DNA of 64,000 nt from positions 279,670,413 through 279,734,412 of the forward strand of contig CM038215.1 in NCBI GenBank assembly GCA_021442155.1, written 5' to 3'. Of the stretch, positions 13,400 through 26,000 are shown in pieces. Both the position numbers and the translations under genes were made by a program. Within the stretch, counting starts at the first letter, position 1. The number at the start of each line of letters is the position of its first letter. The stretch comes from Cymbidium sinense (taxonomy: Eukaryota; Streptophyta; Magnoliopsida; Asparagales; Orchidaceae). The notes below the pieces were generated by a model, which did no database searches, was not told where the DNA came from, and saw nothing but the letters and a program-made list of their open reading frames with translations.

Positions 13400-16300
13400 A
13401 CAGGAGAATGTTCCGCTGGAGAAGACCTGATGATCTGTAATCTGCTGAGCCTAGTGAGGAGGCTATTTGGTCGGAGATTGATAGACATGATCCTTATGGA
13501 GATGCTGATATCAGTATTGGATTGAGCACCACACTGATATGTTGATGGGACGTGACTTTTACCAGGGTTTCTTTGCACGCACTTCCGTACTTCTTGACTG
13601 TATTTTAGATTCTTTTGCCTTTGAAGATCTTGCATTGGCCAATTATTATGATGAAATGCGGGACTACAATCCTTTGATAACAGTAGCTGTTTGGATATTG
13701 TGACGTCTTACCGCCGACAAGACAATCGAACAAGACAATCTAGATTTCTGGGTTACCGTCAGCTACATCCATGCTTATTATACCTGCTTCGAGATTCCTC
13801 CATTGGCTGAATTTCTATTCTTCCAGATGGATACGTTACATGGGCTAAGTATGTTTTATAGGCTCGCAGAGATACTTTATAGTCACACGACGTTTATGAG
13901 ACAATATATGTGTCTTTATTTAATTTTGAAGGTATGCCTTCTTCTTGGGCTCGTGGAGTAGTGGAGTTCGGATACACAAGTAACACTTGTTAGATTGGCC
14001 TGAGGAGTCACATGTCACCCTTTGGGATTTACAGGCTGTGTCAGGTCTCCTTGTATTTGGTTATCGTTATGAGGAATGTGTTCCACCTGACGAGGAGTTA
14101 TTTTACAAACAACCTTCAGATGATTGTGATCGACGAGGTAGGTTAGCTATGTCTTCTGTTTATATTAATCTTCTGAATAATTATCACCATACTTTCAGGG
14201 CATCAGGATGTTCCAGATGATCATGCCGCATACCGTGAGTACCGGAATTGAGCTTACAAGATTATGCTCTATCCGAGGAGACTGTAGCACTACATGACCC
14301 TTTTCGATTGGGTGTGTCTGATGACAGTTACTTATCTGAGGACTACGAAGCCTACTTTACCAATAGGGAGGACTTCTCCAGCTATACAGGGATTGGGCAA
14401 GGATTTGTTCTTAGCATAATTTATAGTGACATGGCTTTGCATTTTTATACTCCACATTACAGAGGGATCAGTTCGCCCAGGTGCTTTATTAGCAACCAGC
14501 AGGATCACTCGAGGTGAGCGAGTTTCTCTAGCCCCATCAGTGTTAGCCAGGATTTACAAGATTTTGGGGGTGATTTCTAGGGCAGATTCTTTAAAATTGC
14601 AAGATGTGACTCTAATTTGGCAATACTTATATGCTTAGTTCACCTATACATAACACCTTTGCTTATTTGTATCCAATATTCTTTTTAGAGTGAGGATATC
14701 CTACGGTCTTATAATTATACCAAGCATCCTCTACTTCGGAGATGGAGAGGATTCACATGCTCTTCTTTGCTCCTCATTTGATCAGAGATCAATTTTTGTT
14801 AGTTCCCCAGTCGGATACATTCGGCTTACCATCTAGCTTGATAGGGGTTGATCTTATTGACAGTCTTGATGAGAATGACAGATATTCCTTTTTATATATC
14901 GAGTACCTTTGATATGTCCAAGATAATTATGTTATCGATTTGGTCAATAAAGGGCTATCACCAACCGAAGTGCATGATAGTTTGGTTTCTTCCGATCGCC
15001 GTGATGGTAGCCATTCATCCAGTGAATTTTAGGAGGATCGACGATTCCCCTTGAGATACGCTTTACGCCGTTTGACTACATTTACTGAGGCTTAACACTT
15101 GCTCTAATTTTTAGATAGCTTCTCTATAGAGCCACACAGGGGTTGGCTATACCTATCTCACCTTGATACGACTGTCTTTTGGTCTCTTTCTGGAGCGTGG
15201 TGCCAAGAGATATGATCGCAGGGTGAAGTCTTTGGGAGTTCCTCGAGATCAGAGGACCCATCATCGGTCACCATTGGCAGGAGATATCAGCGCTCGAGGT
15301 ATAATCATTATCTTCCTCTCTTTCAATACCTCTATCCTCTCTCCCTCTTTTTTCCATCAAAATATATTCAGTGTATCTGATACTCTAATTTGGTTCTTGA
15401 TAGATGCACCAGTTATCGAGCAGGTTAGGGCTTAGGATACCACTTCTTATAGCAGAGTTAGGGCTAGGGATTATGCTCCTAGCTACACTGAGATTTCTTC
15501 ACCGGTCACGAGATGTGTGTGTGACCTACGAGCCTGCTCGAAGCTTCAACTGATTGTGCCATGAGTCCACTTCCATGACAACTTCTGACTCCTGACGAGG
15601 TACCATAGGTGTCAGGTAACACAGGCGATATTATTGAGGACTCTGGAGTTGGGTTTTACGTGCGTGCCGGCCTTTGATACTACCACTTCAGATTTTGCTA
15701 CTTCTTCTGTGGAGCCACTTTTCTCTACGATGACCGCGCCCATTATCACAGGCGACTTGAGGTGAGAGATCTCGTGCCTAGTGAGACTTCTTTTGAGCTA
15801 GCACATAGCCCTGGAGCTTATCAGATAGTGAAGATCAGCGAGGAATATGCCACTTATGACACACCAGTCCAGTCATATTCATCATGTTCAGGTACTTTCT
15901 TCCTCTCTTTATTTTTTGTTGCACTTCTTTACATTTAATGCTCTGCTTTATGCTGATTGTTTTCATTTATTCCTTGCAGTGCCTGATGTAGGTTATGAAT
16001 CCGAGATCTACCATCGATGTCCCTGTAGGTCAAATCCACGTGATAAAGGCATGCAGGATTGCAGCTTGGTGTTTTTGAGGGATGTGATTTCTCGGCTTAC
16101 TTTGGATTTACCAGAGTCACTATACATCTTCACATCATATGCGAACACCATTCTGGATCTTCTAGCTCGTACTTGGAGGAGAGCTTCTCGATATCAGAGA
16201 CTCAGAGACGAGTTCTTGACCCACGGGATGAGATCCTCGGATTGTCCGCCAAGCACTTCATGAGCTTCAAGAGAAGGTTAGGCTTCGTAGGGAGATGACT

Positions 16301-16450
16301 GACTTAGCTCATAATGAGTTTGAAAAGAGTGTTGAGGCTCTACGACATAACCGTTAGAGTTCGATAGATGCTTCTTCTAAGTTAGACATATTGGCTACCA
16401 TTATCGAGAGTCGCAGTCGAAAGGTGACAAGATAGCTTCGCTATAGAAAG
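13400..16450 (+). pseudogene. Plant mobile domain (PMD)-like accessory gene, decayed
   Basis: Several plus-strand frames together read like the plant mobile domain family of transposon and retrotransposon accessory proteins. Visible pieces are LANYYDEMRDYNPLI near 13630-13680, WPEESHVTLWDLQAVSGL near 13993-14045, RPGALLAT..RGERVSLAPSVLARIYK near 14472-14560 (the most characteristic block), FLLVPQSD.FGLPSSLIG near 14797-14850, and a charged helical tail near 16260-16350 (ALHELQEKV..). Stops and frameshifts interrupt every block, for example the stop directly after the second codon block at 13437. Intron-like breaks (GT near 15299, AG near 15403) suggest the ancestral gene was spliced. Its strand is opposite to the integrase remnant at 18.6-19.0 kb. 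The PMD call is by motif memory. Confidence 0.55.
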
Positions 16451-18059
16451 GTGAGCAAAGATCGCTACCAACCACGCCATCTGCTAGTAGATGTCGAGGT
16501 CGCTTTGATCGAGCTACGATGCTTTACTTGGCTAAGAGTGAGCAGCCTTTTAGCAGCTTTATTCAAGACCTACATGAGCTACATTTAGGCCCCAATGATG
16601 TACTTTTTCTTCTTTTTTTTGTTTCTCCATCGCATTATCTTATTGTATTAGTGAAATCAACATTCCTCTGTTACTCTTGTGCTTTTTATCTTTGGAGGAT
16701 TTAATGAGAAAATCAGCTTTGATTTGTGCTTTGGGTTTAATTTGTGCGCTGGCTATAGAATTTAGATCATTTCAGCTTCGATCTCAATAGCTTACGGAGC
16801 TTTGATATGATTTTTATTAGTATAATGCCTTATTTAGGACATGCTAAATGATGTGATTGACCAATTTGTCAGAATCAACTTGTCAGATAGATAAGAGTTC
16901 TTACACCATCTACTCTCTACTTCAATGACATTTGCTGAAAATCTCTTTCTTTTATGTCCTTGCAGATTTGAGCTTTCTCCAACCTTGACTTCATGCTTGG
17001 TTGAGTTTGAAGGAGAAATTAGTTTATTTGTTTTGATGAATGACCCTGCTAGGGAATCAGTTTATTCTTGTTTGGTCAGATTTGAAATTCCTTATGTTCT
17101 AGCTTTAAGCTTGATGGACTTGATGAAGGACATACCTGATTTGTTCATATCAACTTATCAGGAAGTGTATATATGCCATGAATCATGTGCTTGCTATTTT
17201 GACAGATTCATTGAAGGGTACATACAGATGACCTAGCCTCCCGGCTTATATAGGGTCAGTGTTGAGTTATCGGTCTAGCAATGTGTGCTTTAACAGATTG
17301 AATAATCATGAAATTCCTTTAGTTCAGTCATCGGCTTTGTATAAACTATGGAATTGCATCCTCGGTCCTATGCTTTATGCTTTGACAGACTTAATGAGAA
17401 AATTAGCTTTGATCTATGCTTTGAGCGTGATCAGATCATTTGAAAATAATTTGAGATATCACCCTACGAGCAATATATAGATTGGTTTGAGGTAGCCCTG
17501 AATTGAGAGTTTTCTCATATTGTCTTGATCTATCGATCAAGTAGAAAGATCTCTTAGATTATGATTGCTTGTAGTCACTAAGGTGGATCTGGTTTGAGAT
17601 TGAACAACTATCATCATTGGACTGATGAACATGAGCTTTTTCACTACGGCCTTTTCTTACGGCTTGTTGAGTGAGGAGAGCGTCAACAACTCAGCCATTT
17701 ATAGGCTTGTTGAGTCCAACCTTTAGAACCTATTCGAGTCTTCGACTTAAGCTATGACGGGTTGGTGATTTGGTCATCGGACTAACGAACATGGGCTCTT
17801 TTACTGCGACATTTTCTTAAGGCTTGTTGAGTGAGGAGAGCATCAGCAACTTGGTCATCTATGAGCTTATCGAGTTTGACCTTTAGAACCCATCTGTGTC
17901 CTAGACTTCAAGATGTAGATGTTGATATTTTTTCAACTCAGTTGATTGAAGCTCCCAAAATTGAGAGTTCTTCTGACTTGATCTCCAGAATTTGGTAAAT
18001 CTCAGAGATAAATTTTTGACATTTAGGGTTGTCTTTTCATGCATAGAAAGAGCCTGCAA
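16451..18059. repeat. Non-coding retroelement spacer with a tandem duplication
   Basis: No domain recognised in ORFs at 16519-16704, 16925-17236 and 17259-17480. Two similar blocks, about 17612-17757 and 17766-17897, share GGCTTGTTGAGTGAGGAGAG and CTTTAGAACC, so there is an imperfect tandem repeat of roughly 150 bp. The related phrase TTTGACAGA recurs near 17200, 17300 and 17390, which points to further decayed internal repetition. Confidence 0.5.
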
Positions 18060-18370
18060 CTTTAATAATAACAATTATAGATATATTTAGAGATCTCGAC
18101 CTAAAGCTCGATGTCAACCTGAATATATATACAAGAAAGCCCCTTGTTTCATAGGTGACAATTGAACAACTTTAATTATAAAAACTAAAAAAAATGCCCC
18201 ATGTGTAAGAGGGGACTTTTCACGAATTTTTTTATCTTGTGTAAGTATATCTATTTAGGAATCTCGGCATAAAGCACGCTGTCAACCTAAATACATATAC
18301 TAAAAAAATACCCCATGTCTTCCAGAGGGATTTCTATCGTATCTCGAGAATATATTTATCATGTAAAATA
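18060..18370. repeat. Imperfect tandem repeat, about 185 bp period
   Basis: Blocks near 18075-18200 and 18250-18340 share a segment reading ATCTCGRCMTAAAGC followed by TGTCAACCT and a downstream CCCCATGT phrase. Two units are visible. It lies between the PMD remnant and the integrase tail. Confidence 0.55.
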
Positions 18371-18439
18371 TTTTTTTAGGTATCAACCATTAATTTGTGG
18401 CATTGATCTTTTGCCATTTAGATCAATGAGTTAATATGC

Positions 18440-19020
18440 CCCTCCTTGATACACCTTTTCGATGATAAAATGACCCTCTCAATCAGGCTCAAATTTGACA
18501 CCAATTTGTCGATTATGAATAATTGGTCTTCTCAGCACCAAGGCCAATTCCTTTTCTTGGAATGTTTGAGGCCGTACCGCATGATTAAATGTATTCTTCT
18601 AATTACATTTTTATGTGTAATATTATTTTAAATATCGATCATTGATTGGCTGGTAGGCTCTACCATGATATACATTTTCAATGGCAAATGACCCTTTCTA
18701 ATTAGACTCAAATTTATTACCTATTTTACGGTGAGGATTAATTGATCTTCTCAACACCAGGACCATTTCTCCTTCTTGAAAAGTTCGAGGACATATTGTA
18801 TGATCAAATGCTTCGGACATCCTTGCTCGGTAGACTTCTAAATTTTGCTGAGCTTGGAGCCTGATCTCATCAAGCGCATCAAGCTCTTCCATCATCAAGC
18901 GCATCAAGCTCTTCCATCTGTAGACAAACATTCTTATCTTAAGACTTCTTCAGCTCCAAATACTTTGGCATAAGGAGTGGATTTTGTGATAGTATAGTCC
19001 AGATGTCACGTCATTATATT
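18440..19020 (-). pseudogene. Ty3/gypsy integrase C-terminal fragment, partly duplicated
   Basis: The minus-strand frame ending near 18698 reads ELDALDEIRLQAQQNLEVYR followed by PRTFQEGEMVLVLRR. This is the typical end of plant Ty3/gypsy integrase, where a helical segment leads into the GDLVL-type beta strand. Upstream, near 18945-19000, the same strand gives TPYAKVFGAEEVL, matching the TPFxLVYGxEAVLP block of the integrase core end, but in another frame. A second diverged copy of the tail lies at 18440-18610. No catalytic core, RNase H or RT is recognisable upstream, so the element is heavily deleted. Confidence 0.65.
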
Positions 19021-20689
19021 TCTTTAAGACAGTTTCACTTCGAAGCTTTGGCCGCCAAATTTGCTTACCTTTTTACCAGGACCTTTCGAAGATAGATTTT
19101 TGGACCCAGGGTCCAAGTGTCATACCTCGATGCTCACCGTGTGGGACTCGAATTGGTTTACATATTGTCGGGGTTGTAGGATGAGGTCTCCTTGGAGGAG
19201 CAACTTTTGCCTCCCTAATAATAAGACCTTCATATTTTTTTTATCAGTCATTTTTTCTTAGCAATTTTGAGGACCCGATGCATTCTTGCATATACAATTT
19301 TGGGTTCTCTCACTGGAGAAGTTGGAACCTAATATTTTCAGGTCCAAAATTACTATTTGATTTGGCCAGTAGAGTTATTCCACTTTACCCATCTTAGATT
19401 ATCAAACATGTTATGGGTTGGAACACTCGCTTCTGGTTCCACAGCTGGTTGAATAATTTTTTACTTAAATAATAGTTGTTGTGCACGTAGTTCAATATTT
19501 TTCTTTCTATGTTGCTTCTGAGTTAGCTTGTTTCCAGATTAAGAAGCTTTTGCGTCGCTACCTCTTCTCGAGGTTTCAACCTCCACATTATTTTTCTTTC
19601 TTGCTAGGACCTTTTTGGTAGTGGATTCCCGAATATGCAGTTCAGATGTCACACCTCGATGTTCACTATTTAGGAATTGCTTAGGATGATCTTGAGCATT
19701 ACCCACTGAGATAGCCTTTTTATTGAAACTTTCTCATTTTCTCTGATTTCAGGCATTGCTACCTTTTCTTCATAAGACCCTTCTCCTTAATAACTTCCAA
19801 CACCCTATGCACTCTAGAGGACACAATCTCAGGATGCCTCCTTTGTGGGATTATAGTTGGGTGTCATTGCTCCCCGAATGATTGTTTGATATCACCAGGA
19901 GAACTGTTCTTTTTCACCAACTTGAGATTTTCAAACTCATTGTGAGTGAGAACACTCGCTTCTAGTATCAAGTCTGGTCACATGACTAGTGATTCAAGCA
20001 ACAATTGCTGAGCTTACAGTTCAACATTTTTTTCTTTACCTTTTACTCAATTTTCCTACAGAAGAGGAGGCTTCAGCATTATGCATTCCTAGTGCGAAAG
20101 GTTCAACTGACAGAGTGGATGCATTCACAGACATGATTGAAACTTTCTGCTAGTGACGATTCTTTTCATGCCAGGTACCTCGGAATGACCAAATCTTTCA
20201 AATACAACGGCTCACTTTCGAGGAACCTTAGTAGTAGTAGTGGCCATTTCAAATGTCCTCCTCCATTGTACAGGTTGACGTATAATATGCAAATGCTTTA
20301 GGTGGAGGATTATTTACAACAACAATGGTTGAGAAGTCTATACTACTAAATTGAATGGTAGCTCCAACATCTCTAATATTGATTACATCATTAGCTAGAC
20401 GGATGTTAGCTCCGCGACCTAGCTTAATGATGAACTACGTGCTCCGAAGATCCATTAATATAGAGAGCAAACAATTAGTCATAACAGTATGGTTGACTTA
20501 GATTTAGTTTCATTGATAATCGATTCTCTTTTTTTTTTTTTTTTCAATTTGTATTATAATTCATTAATACTATAGCTCAGATTCTACTAGTCAAAGATGA
20601 AAAGAGAAACTTGTCCTCAACAAAGTTGCTAAAAATTTAACAAGACTCTTGTGTGAAATAACAAACTCCATTATTATACACTAACCACT
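19021..20689. other. Retroelement-like sequence with internal duplications, no gene recognised
   Basis: Two blocks near 19420-19560 and 19935-20080 share GAACACTCGCTTCT and AGTTCAAYATTTTTTTC-like text, and short phrases near 19115-19140 and 19650-19670 (CACCTCGATG) also recur. This suggests old tandem duplication. The ORF at 19061-19261 has no recognisable family. The material may derive from the same minus-strand element as the integrase tail. Confidence 0.4.
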
Positions 20690-21130
20690 TCAGAAGAATT
20701 TCATCACCCGAAGATGCTACTTGAAAGTCATGAACGTACCCTCTCTTAGGACCTCCACCACCAGTGTCGAATAAGATGGATTTCTCGACGCCTAAGTAAA
20801 CAGAACAATCCCTGAAACTCTCCTCGTCGATCTACTTCCCAGTTACCATGTCAAGCATCAGCACCTTGTTCCGATCCTCATATGAACCCTTATAGCCTCT
20901 CCCTCAGATTCCATAAGATTGTGGATGTTCTAATCTCGTTCCTCGGTATTCTTTCGCTTTTTTTTTTTTAAAGAAACCACCCACCAACCATTCATCCCTA
21001 GGGTTGCAGATACATAGACTACTATTCAGGGAAGGGTTGCCGTCAAAAACATCTTCACATAGAAGGGCAATGACGTAATCTCCCGAGTCCAACGAATGGA
21101 AGGTACGGTTCGATTTGGCCAATTCTTAGG
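20690..21130 (-). pseudogene. Minus-strand gene fragment, possibly F-box/DUF295 type
   Basis: The minus strand reads NRTFHSLDSGDYVIALLCED.. then CICNPRDEW (21122 down to 20990), and after a break KVLMLDMVTGK, a stop, IDEESFRDCSVYLGVEKSI and GYVHDFQVASSGDEILLKW (about 20870 down to 20695). The order of a hydrophobic YVIALL strand, a PRDEW-like motif and a later LDxxxxxW/SxxDCSxYLG block recalls DUF295 F-box proteins of plants, but this is from memory and weak. A stop in the second block and a frame change between blocks argue for a broken gene. Base composition is more coding-like than the surroundings. Confidence 0.35.
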
Positions 21131-21471
21131 TTGAAGATACACACCTTTCCGCCGCTCTCCATGATGAACCAACACCACCATTCTTTGATCGAATCGATGG
21201 AAGTGAGAGGGATTTTTTTTGTTTTCACTGACGTTATTGCGATTGAAGGGAAAAAATGAGCCAGAGCGGGAGGGAGGCAGTTCGGACGAAAAAAAAGGGG
21301 AGGGTTTTCGTTTTCTGCGGTTTTGAAGAGATTGAACCAAGAGCGGAGCGGTTGCTATGAAGCCGAGCGGGAGCCGTTTCCTTGCGGGAGATGGAGCTCA
21401 GGGTCAACAACGATTATCTCAAATCTCTCTCCTAGTTATGCTTTCAACGTCCTAGCAGTGATCTCATCGCT

Positions 21472-21472
<1 letters not shown>

Positions 21473-21529
<57 letters not shown>

Positions 21530-21530
21530 G
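21473..21530. repeat. Compound (CT)n(TA)n microsatellite
   Basis: About 40 bp of CT dinucleotides runs directly into about 17 bp of TA dinucleotides. Directly visible. Confidence 0.97.
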
Positions 21531-22550
21531 ATTGACTCAACAATTTTACTCGATTTTACATGTACTATATAATAGAAAATTATTGCCTAATTTTTGAATT
21601 TAGGGTTTAGGACTTAAACCATCCTTATTTATATTTGAAACACTTAAGGTCTCTTTCTAATATTTTTAACACCAGTTTTTATTAGATCATTTATACCACT
21701 ATTTTTATCTTTTTGGCTTTCCATTTTCGTTGTTCTTACCACCTATCTCCTATAATTTCAAAATGACAAAAAAAGAAAAAGAAAAAGTTGTTTGATGTAT
21801 AAATAAAGATATTTGAAGTGTTATGTATGTAAATCTAAATGAAACAACTAACAATTTTCTATTAAATACACATAAAATCGAGTAAAATTGTTGAGGCATC
21901 ATTCTCGTAAATGTTAGGAGGTGTTTGATAATGAATTGAATTTAATTTAAATGTGATTTAGCAATAATTTTAGTAAATTGTGAGTTACCAAATTCTAACA
22001 AGTATTTGGTATGTGATAGTTAAATTCTATTAAATCTTAAAAGGCACTTGACAATTTATTTGAGAATTTAACTTTGTTAATTTTGATAATAATTTAAATT
22101 ATTTAAAATTAGCTATATATTAAACTTATAATAACTACAATTATATTTATTAAAGTATAATAAATTTATAATAAATATTTATTAATCATTAATAATATCT
22201 TATTAAATTAGTAAAAAATAAGTTAAATTAAATTAAAATAAATAATAGCTATTGAATTAGTTAAAATTATTTATCAATCAAACTATAATTATATTCAATA
22301 AATTCTATTTAGTTTTTAATGACATATCAATAAATCATTAATAGTATTTAATTAAAATTAACTTAGGTAAATCTTCAATTTAATAAAATTTCATTAATTA
22401 TTCATTTTTTATTAATTATCATTCATTATTAATAATTTTTAATTTGTCAAGTTAATTGAATACCAAATTTTAAATAATCAATTTAATAAAATAATATTAA
22501 TTTAAACAAATTAATATATTTTTATGAAATAAATAATATCTTAAAGATCA
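21531..22550. other. Extremely AT-rich upstream DNA, no gene
   Basis: Long runs of A/T with almost no G or C from 21900 to 22550. Phrases such as TTAAATTAAATTAAAATAAATAA recur. No coding signal. The upstream side of the AP-1 sigma gene therefore consists of AT-rich filler followed by a MITE. Confidence 0.6.
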
Positions 22551-22768
22551 TTTGGGATCACTTTTATTTTACATTTTATATTTTTATTTTGTTTAAAAAT
22601 AAAGTTTATTTGATTGTACTTATTATTTTAAAAAATATTTAAAAGTTATTTTGAGTATTTTTAAAAATAATATTATTTAAAAAAAATAAAAAAATGAATA
22701 AAAAATATTTTAAATAAATATATTTTTAAAAATAATATAAAAAATAAAAAATAAAAATGATCCCAAAC
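22551..22768. mobile_element. MITE family 1, copy 1 (TIR TTTGGGATCACTTTT)
   Basis: Starts with TTTGGGATCACTTTTATTTT and ends with the inverted AAAAATGATCCCAAA. The interior is nearly all A/T. A second copy is at 37197-37438 and a partial copy, in the other orientation, at 59450-59605. It sits about 300 bp upstream of the AP-1 sigma start codon. Superfamily not assigned; no clear target duplication was seen. Confidence 0.75.
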
Positions 22769-23073
22769 AGCTCTTTTATTTTTGTATAGACAGGAAAACG
22801 CATTAGGTATTATTTCCCTTATATTTTTGTAGATCATTCGAGTTAATTTTTTGTCAAACGCTCGCTCGAAAAGATTCGAACTCGGGTCTCCAAAAAAGGA
22901 GCAAGGCCGCATTTCCCTTGTCCCTTCACCCTCTCTCTTGGCCGTAGACAAGCTAGAAGCATAGCGTGTCCTTCATTCTTGGCCCTCGCCACCATTCGCT
23001 TCATCTGAAACCTGCATTCTCTCCTTCGCTGGTACTACCTGAAACCATCGAGGAAGAGGAACAGGGCGTCGCG
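22769..23073 (+). promoter_or_regulatory. Proximal promoter and 5' leader of the AP-1 sigma gene
   Basis: This block is much richer in G/C and CT than the DNA on either side, as expected for a plant core promoter and leader. CT-rich text (CCCTTCACCCTCTCTCTTGG near 22923, CATTCTCTCCTTCGCTGG near 23013) could be a Y-patch and leader. No convincing TATA box spacing or start site could be fixed. The MITE at 22551-22768 forms its upstream boundary. Confidence 0.45.
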
Positions 23074-23076
23074 ATG
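23074..23076 (+). CDS. AP1S: AP-1 sigma exon 1 coding part: the start codon only
   Basis: The ATG is followed at once by GTAACC, a good donor, so the first coding exon contributes only Met. This fits the next exon, which opens with codon 2 (Ile) directly after an acceptor AG, and as I recall other plant AP-1 sigma genes split here too. Inferred, since a three-base coding segment cannot be proved by sequence alone. Confidence 0.65.
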
Positions 23077-26000
23077 GTAACCCTCGTACTTCCTCCCAGC
23101 TTCTTCCTTCGCGCTTCAGTTTCTGTAAATCCCGTAAATCCACCTTCCGATGGGATTTACTAAACTGGGATTTACAAAATCCCAAAAGGTGTTTGGCAGG
23201 ATTTACGGGACTTAGATGCTTAAATCCCGATTAAATCGGTTACCAAACACCCCTTAGAGATTATAGATAGAGAGAGACGCGGAGCTGAAGGCCGAGGGCG
23301 GTACGGTGAGATCGCTGCTAGGACGGTGTAAGCATAACTGTGCGGCGAAGATCCGAGAGAATCCTGGACAGGAATCCTGCTGCGCCTGTAGATCCACCCT
23401 TATATATTCAAAATTCCCTTTTAATCTCCTTTATCTACCATATTTCACTCTTCTTCACCTGGGCATTGGGTCGAAGCTCCAGACAGAAGATCCTGGAAAC
23501 GACTGTGGCGAGCAAAAATGGCGCGTGTACTCCGGTTGGAATTCGATTTCTGGCATAAAACTTTGGAATCCCGCTTATGTGTTAATTTGTTCCAATTCGT
23601 AAAATCTAACAACTACATGCATTGGCATATTGATTTTGGATTTCATATGGCAAACGACCTAAATTAAAGTTGGTGAAGGTTGTCCATGGAAAATTTGTTG
23701 TGGTTAGATTTTAGTTAGACATGCCAAGCTTTTCGCTTAGATCTATGTGTTGATGATATGTTATTTAGCTTAAATAGTTTTCTATGTGTGATGTTTAGTT
23801 TATTATGATTATTTATTTTCTTCTTCTATCTGTAGTCCATGAAATTCCCCTCTAGATTTGTGCTTACATTATTACTTCAATTATACGTATCTAATTTGCA
23901 ATGAATGAATGAAATGTTTCATGTGGATTTCTCAAAATAGATTTCTTTTGTTTTTTTAAAGGTAGGCTACAAAACTAAGGACTAATATTGCCCATGGTAA
24001 GTGAATTAAATACAAATAAGGATTGAATATAAACCAAGAAAAGAAATGCATACATAATGGTTATTACACAAAAAATGCCAAGCCATGAACACATAGTCTA
24101 TGATTGTCTGACATCAATCCTGCTAAAGTTGTGAAGAACTATACTATGGAGAGTTTGAATGTTGTTGGAGGAAGAACAAGGTGTTTTATTATATAGCTAA
24201 ATCAATCCCAAAGAAGAAGATATAAAGGAAAATTCATCCCAAAAAGATGACATGAAAGATATATGATTCTACAGAGAGATAAAAGGGAAAAATATTACTT
24301 AGAGTACTTCCATGAGAGAATCTCATCATAGGAACCCTTGTAATAATCAAACAATTTTATTAAAATTTCTATTCAGACCAATCAAGTTGATGGAGAATAT
24401 TCATAATCACATTTTGTATTTTTTCCCTTGTGGTTCATTGCTAAGACTTGGGGTTTGGATTAGATAATTGGTCGTATGGGTAGAGGATATAGTGGAAGGG
24501 GTGTTAGTTTTTGTGATATGGAAGGCATGATATTTTCTACCAATAGATGAAGGAATGGAATTTAAAGAGAGAGAGGGAGAGGATCTGATTGGATTAGTTG
24601 TAGAAGGTGATTTGAATTTATGTTGCTAGAATTTTCCTCTTTTCAGGAGTAGAAAAAAGGATTTAGAAATCTCTCAAAGTTAAATTTCAAGGATAGTTTG
24701 AAGCATTTTTCTTGATTTGAGAAAGATTTTATTTTGGTTTGATAGAATTTTTGTAAGATATGTAAATTGAATTAAGAAAGAAATTTTTAGGAGAAAGTAG
24801 GGGAAAGCAAATTGCATGTGGAGTTTATGACAAGAGGTATGGGGGTTTATGTGTGAAAACCAAAGATCAAAATGAAGGGGGTGTTCGGTAAGGCTTTGAA
24901 TTTAGTTTGAATTTGATTTTAGGGTTTAGCCAGGGTTAAGATTAGGATTTTTTATGAAACATGGAGGTATTTGAGAAGTGGAAGCATTGATTGCCGTGAA
25001 TGAGATTTAAGAACAAAAAACCATTAGTACATATCATCAATTACTTTAGGCTTAATTTTGAAATATGGAGGGATTTGAGAAGAGAGGCATCAATTGTGAT
25101 GAATCAAGATTTAAGAATAAAAAGCTAGAAATACATAACATTGATGTATCGAGGGATACTTAGACATAGATCTTGATTGTGGTTTAGGCCATCATGTCCT
25201 TGGATGTGTGGTAGGGTGTAATAAAGGGCTTGTGAAAGTTTTGTCTAGTGAGAAAGAAGTAGAGGAACAAGAAGAAATATGGCACAAGCTAGGAGGGTGA
25301 AGCAATTCAAAGTCCTATTTTCATTTGAGTTCATAATAACTATTATAAGAGCCTACACTATATTTATAATATTAAATCCTACATTTTAAAACAAAATAAT
25401 TAAACTTATTAAAATGACATGACTACGTTGCCCATGACAATTGAAATAAAAGCAACCTTGGGATAATCTTAAACTAAGAAAATAATCAATTAATGATTTT
25501 AACAATAAAAATTGTTACACATGAACACATAATTCATGATCGTGCAATAAGCTAGTCCTTGCATTCTTAATTGTTTAGTAATCTAATCCTTTGTTGATTC
25601 GGTTATTTATCACAATGCCTCCATTTTTGAAGGCATTGAAATAGGTTCTTTAGGTTATAGCACTGCTTAGTTAATAGTAAACTACTAATTCACCCCTTGC
25701 CATACCAGATATGAGAAAAATCTTCCTCATTTGTCTCCTTAAGACACCTCTACCGTGAGAAACAGATGCAATCAGATGCAGCATTGCTAGTGGCTCCATA
25801 GACGACAAGTGTGGCAGGTGTTGCAAGTAGCATTGCTGGAAAACCCAAAGGATTGAGAAAAACCTGCGTGCCTTTGGCTTCAAATGTATTTTTTTTGAGG
25901 TAGATGTTTCTAGTCTACTGCATACATTTATAGCATTGCAATTTATATCTGAATTTGGTTAAATTTGTTCCATTGAAGGAGAGAAAACTATGAATGTCAA

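Noticed and set aside
21323..21535. Plus-strand ORF ending in a Ser-Leu repeat
   Set aside because: The tail is the translated (CT)n microsatellite and the rest overlaps other frames.
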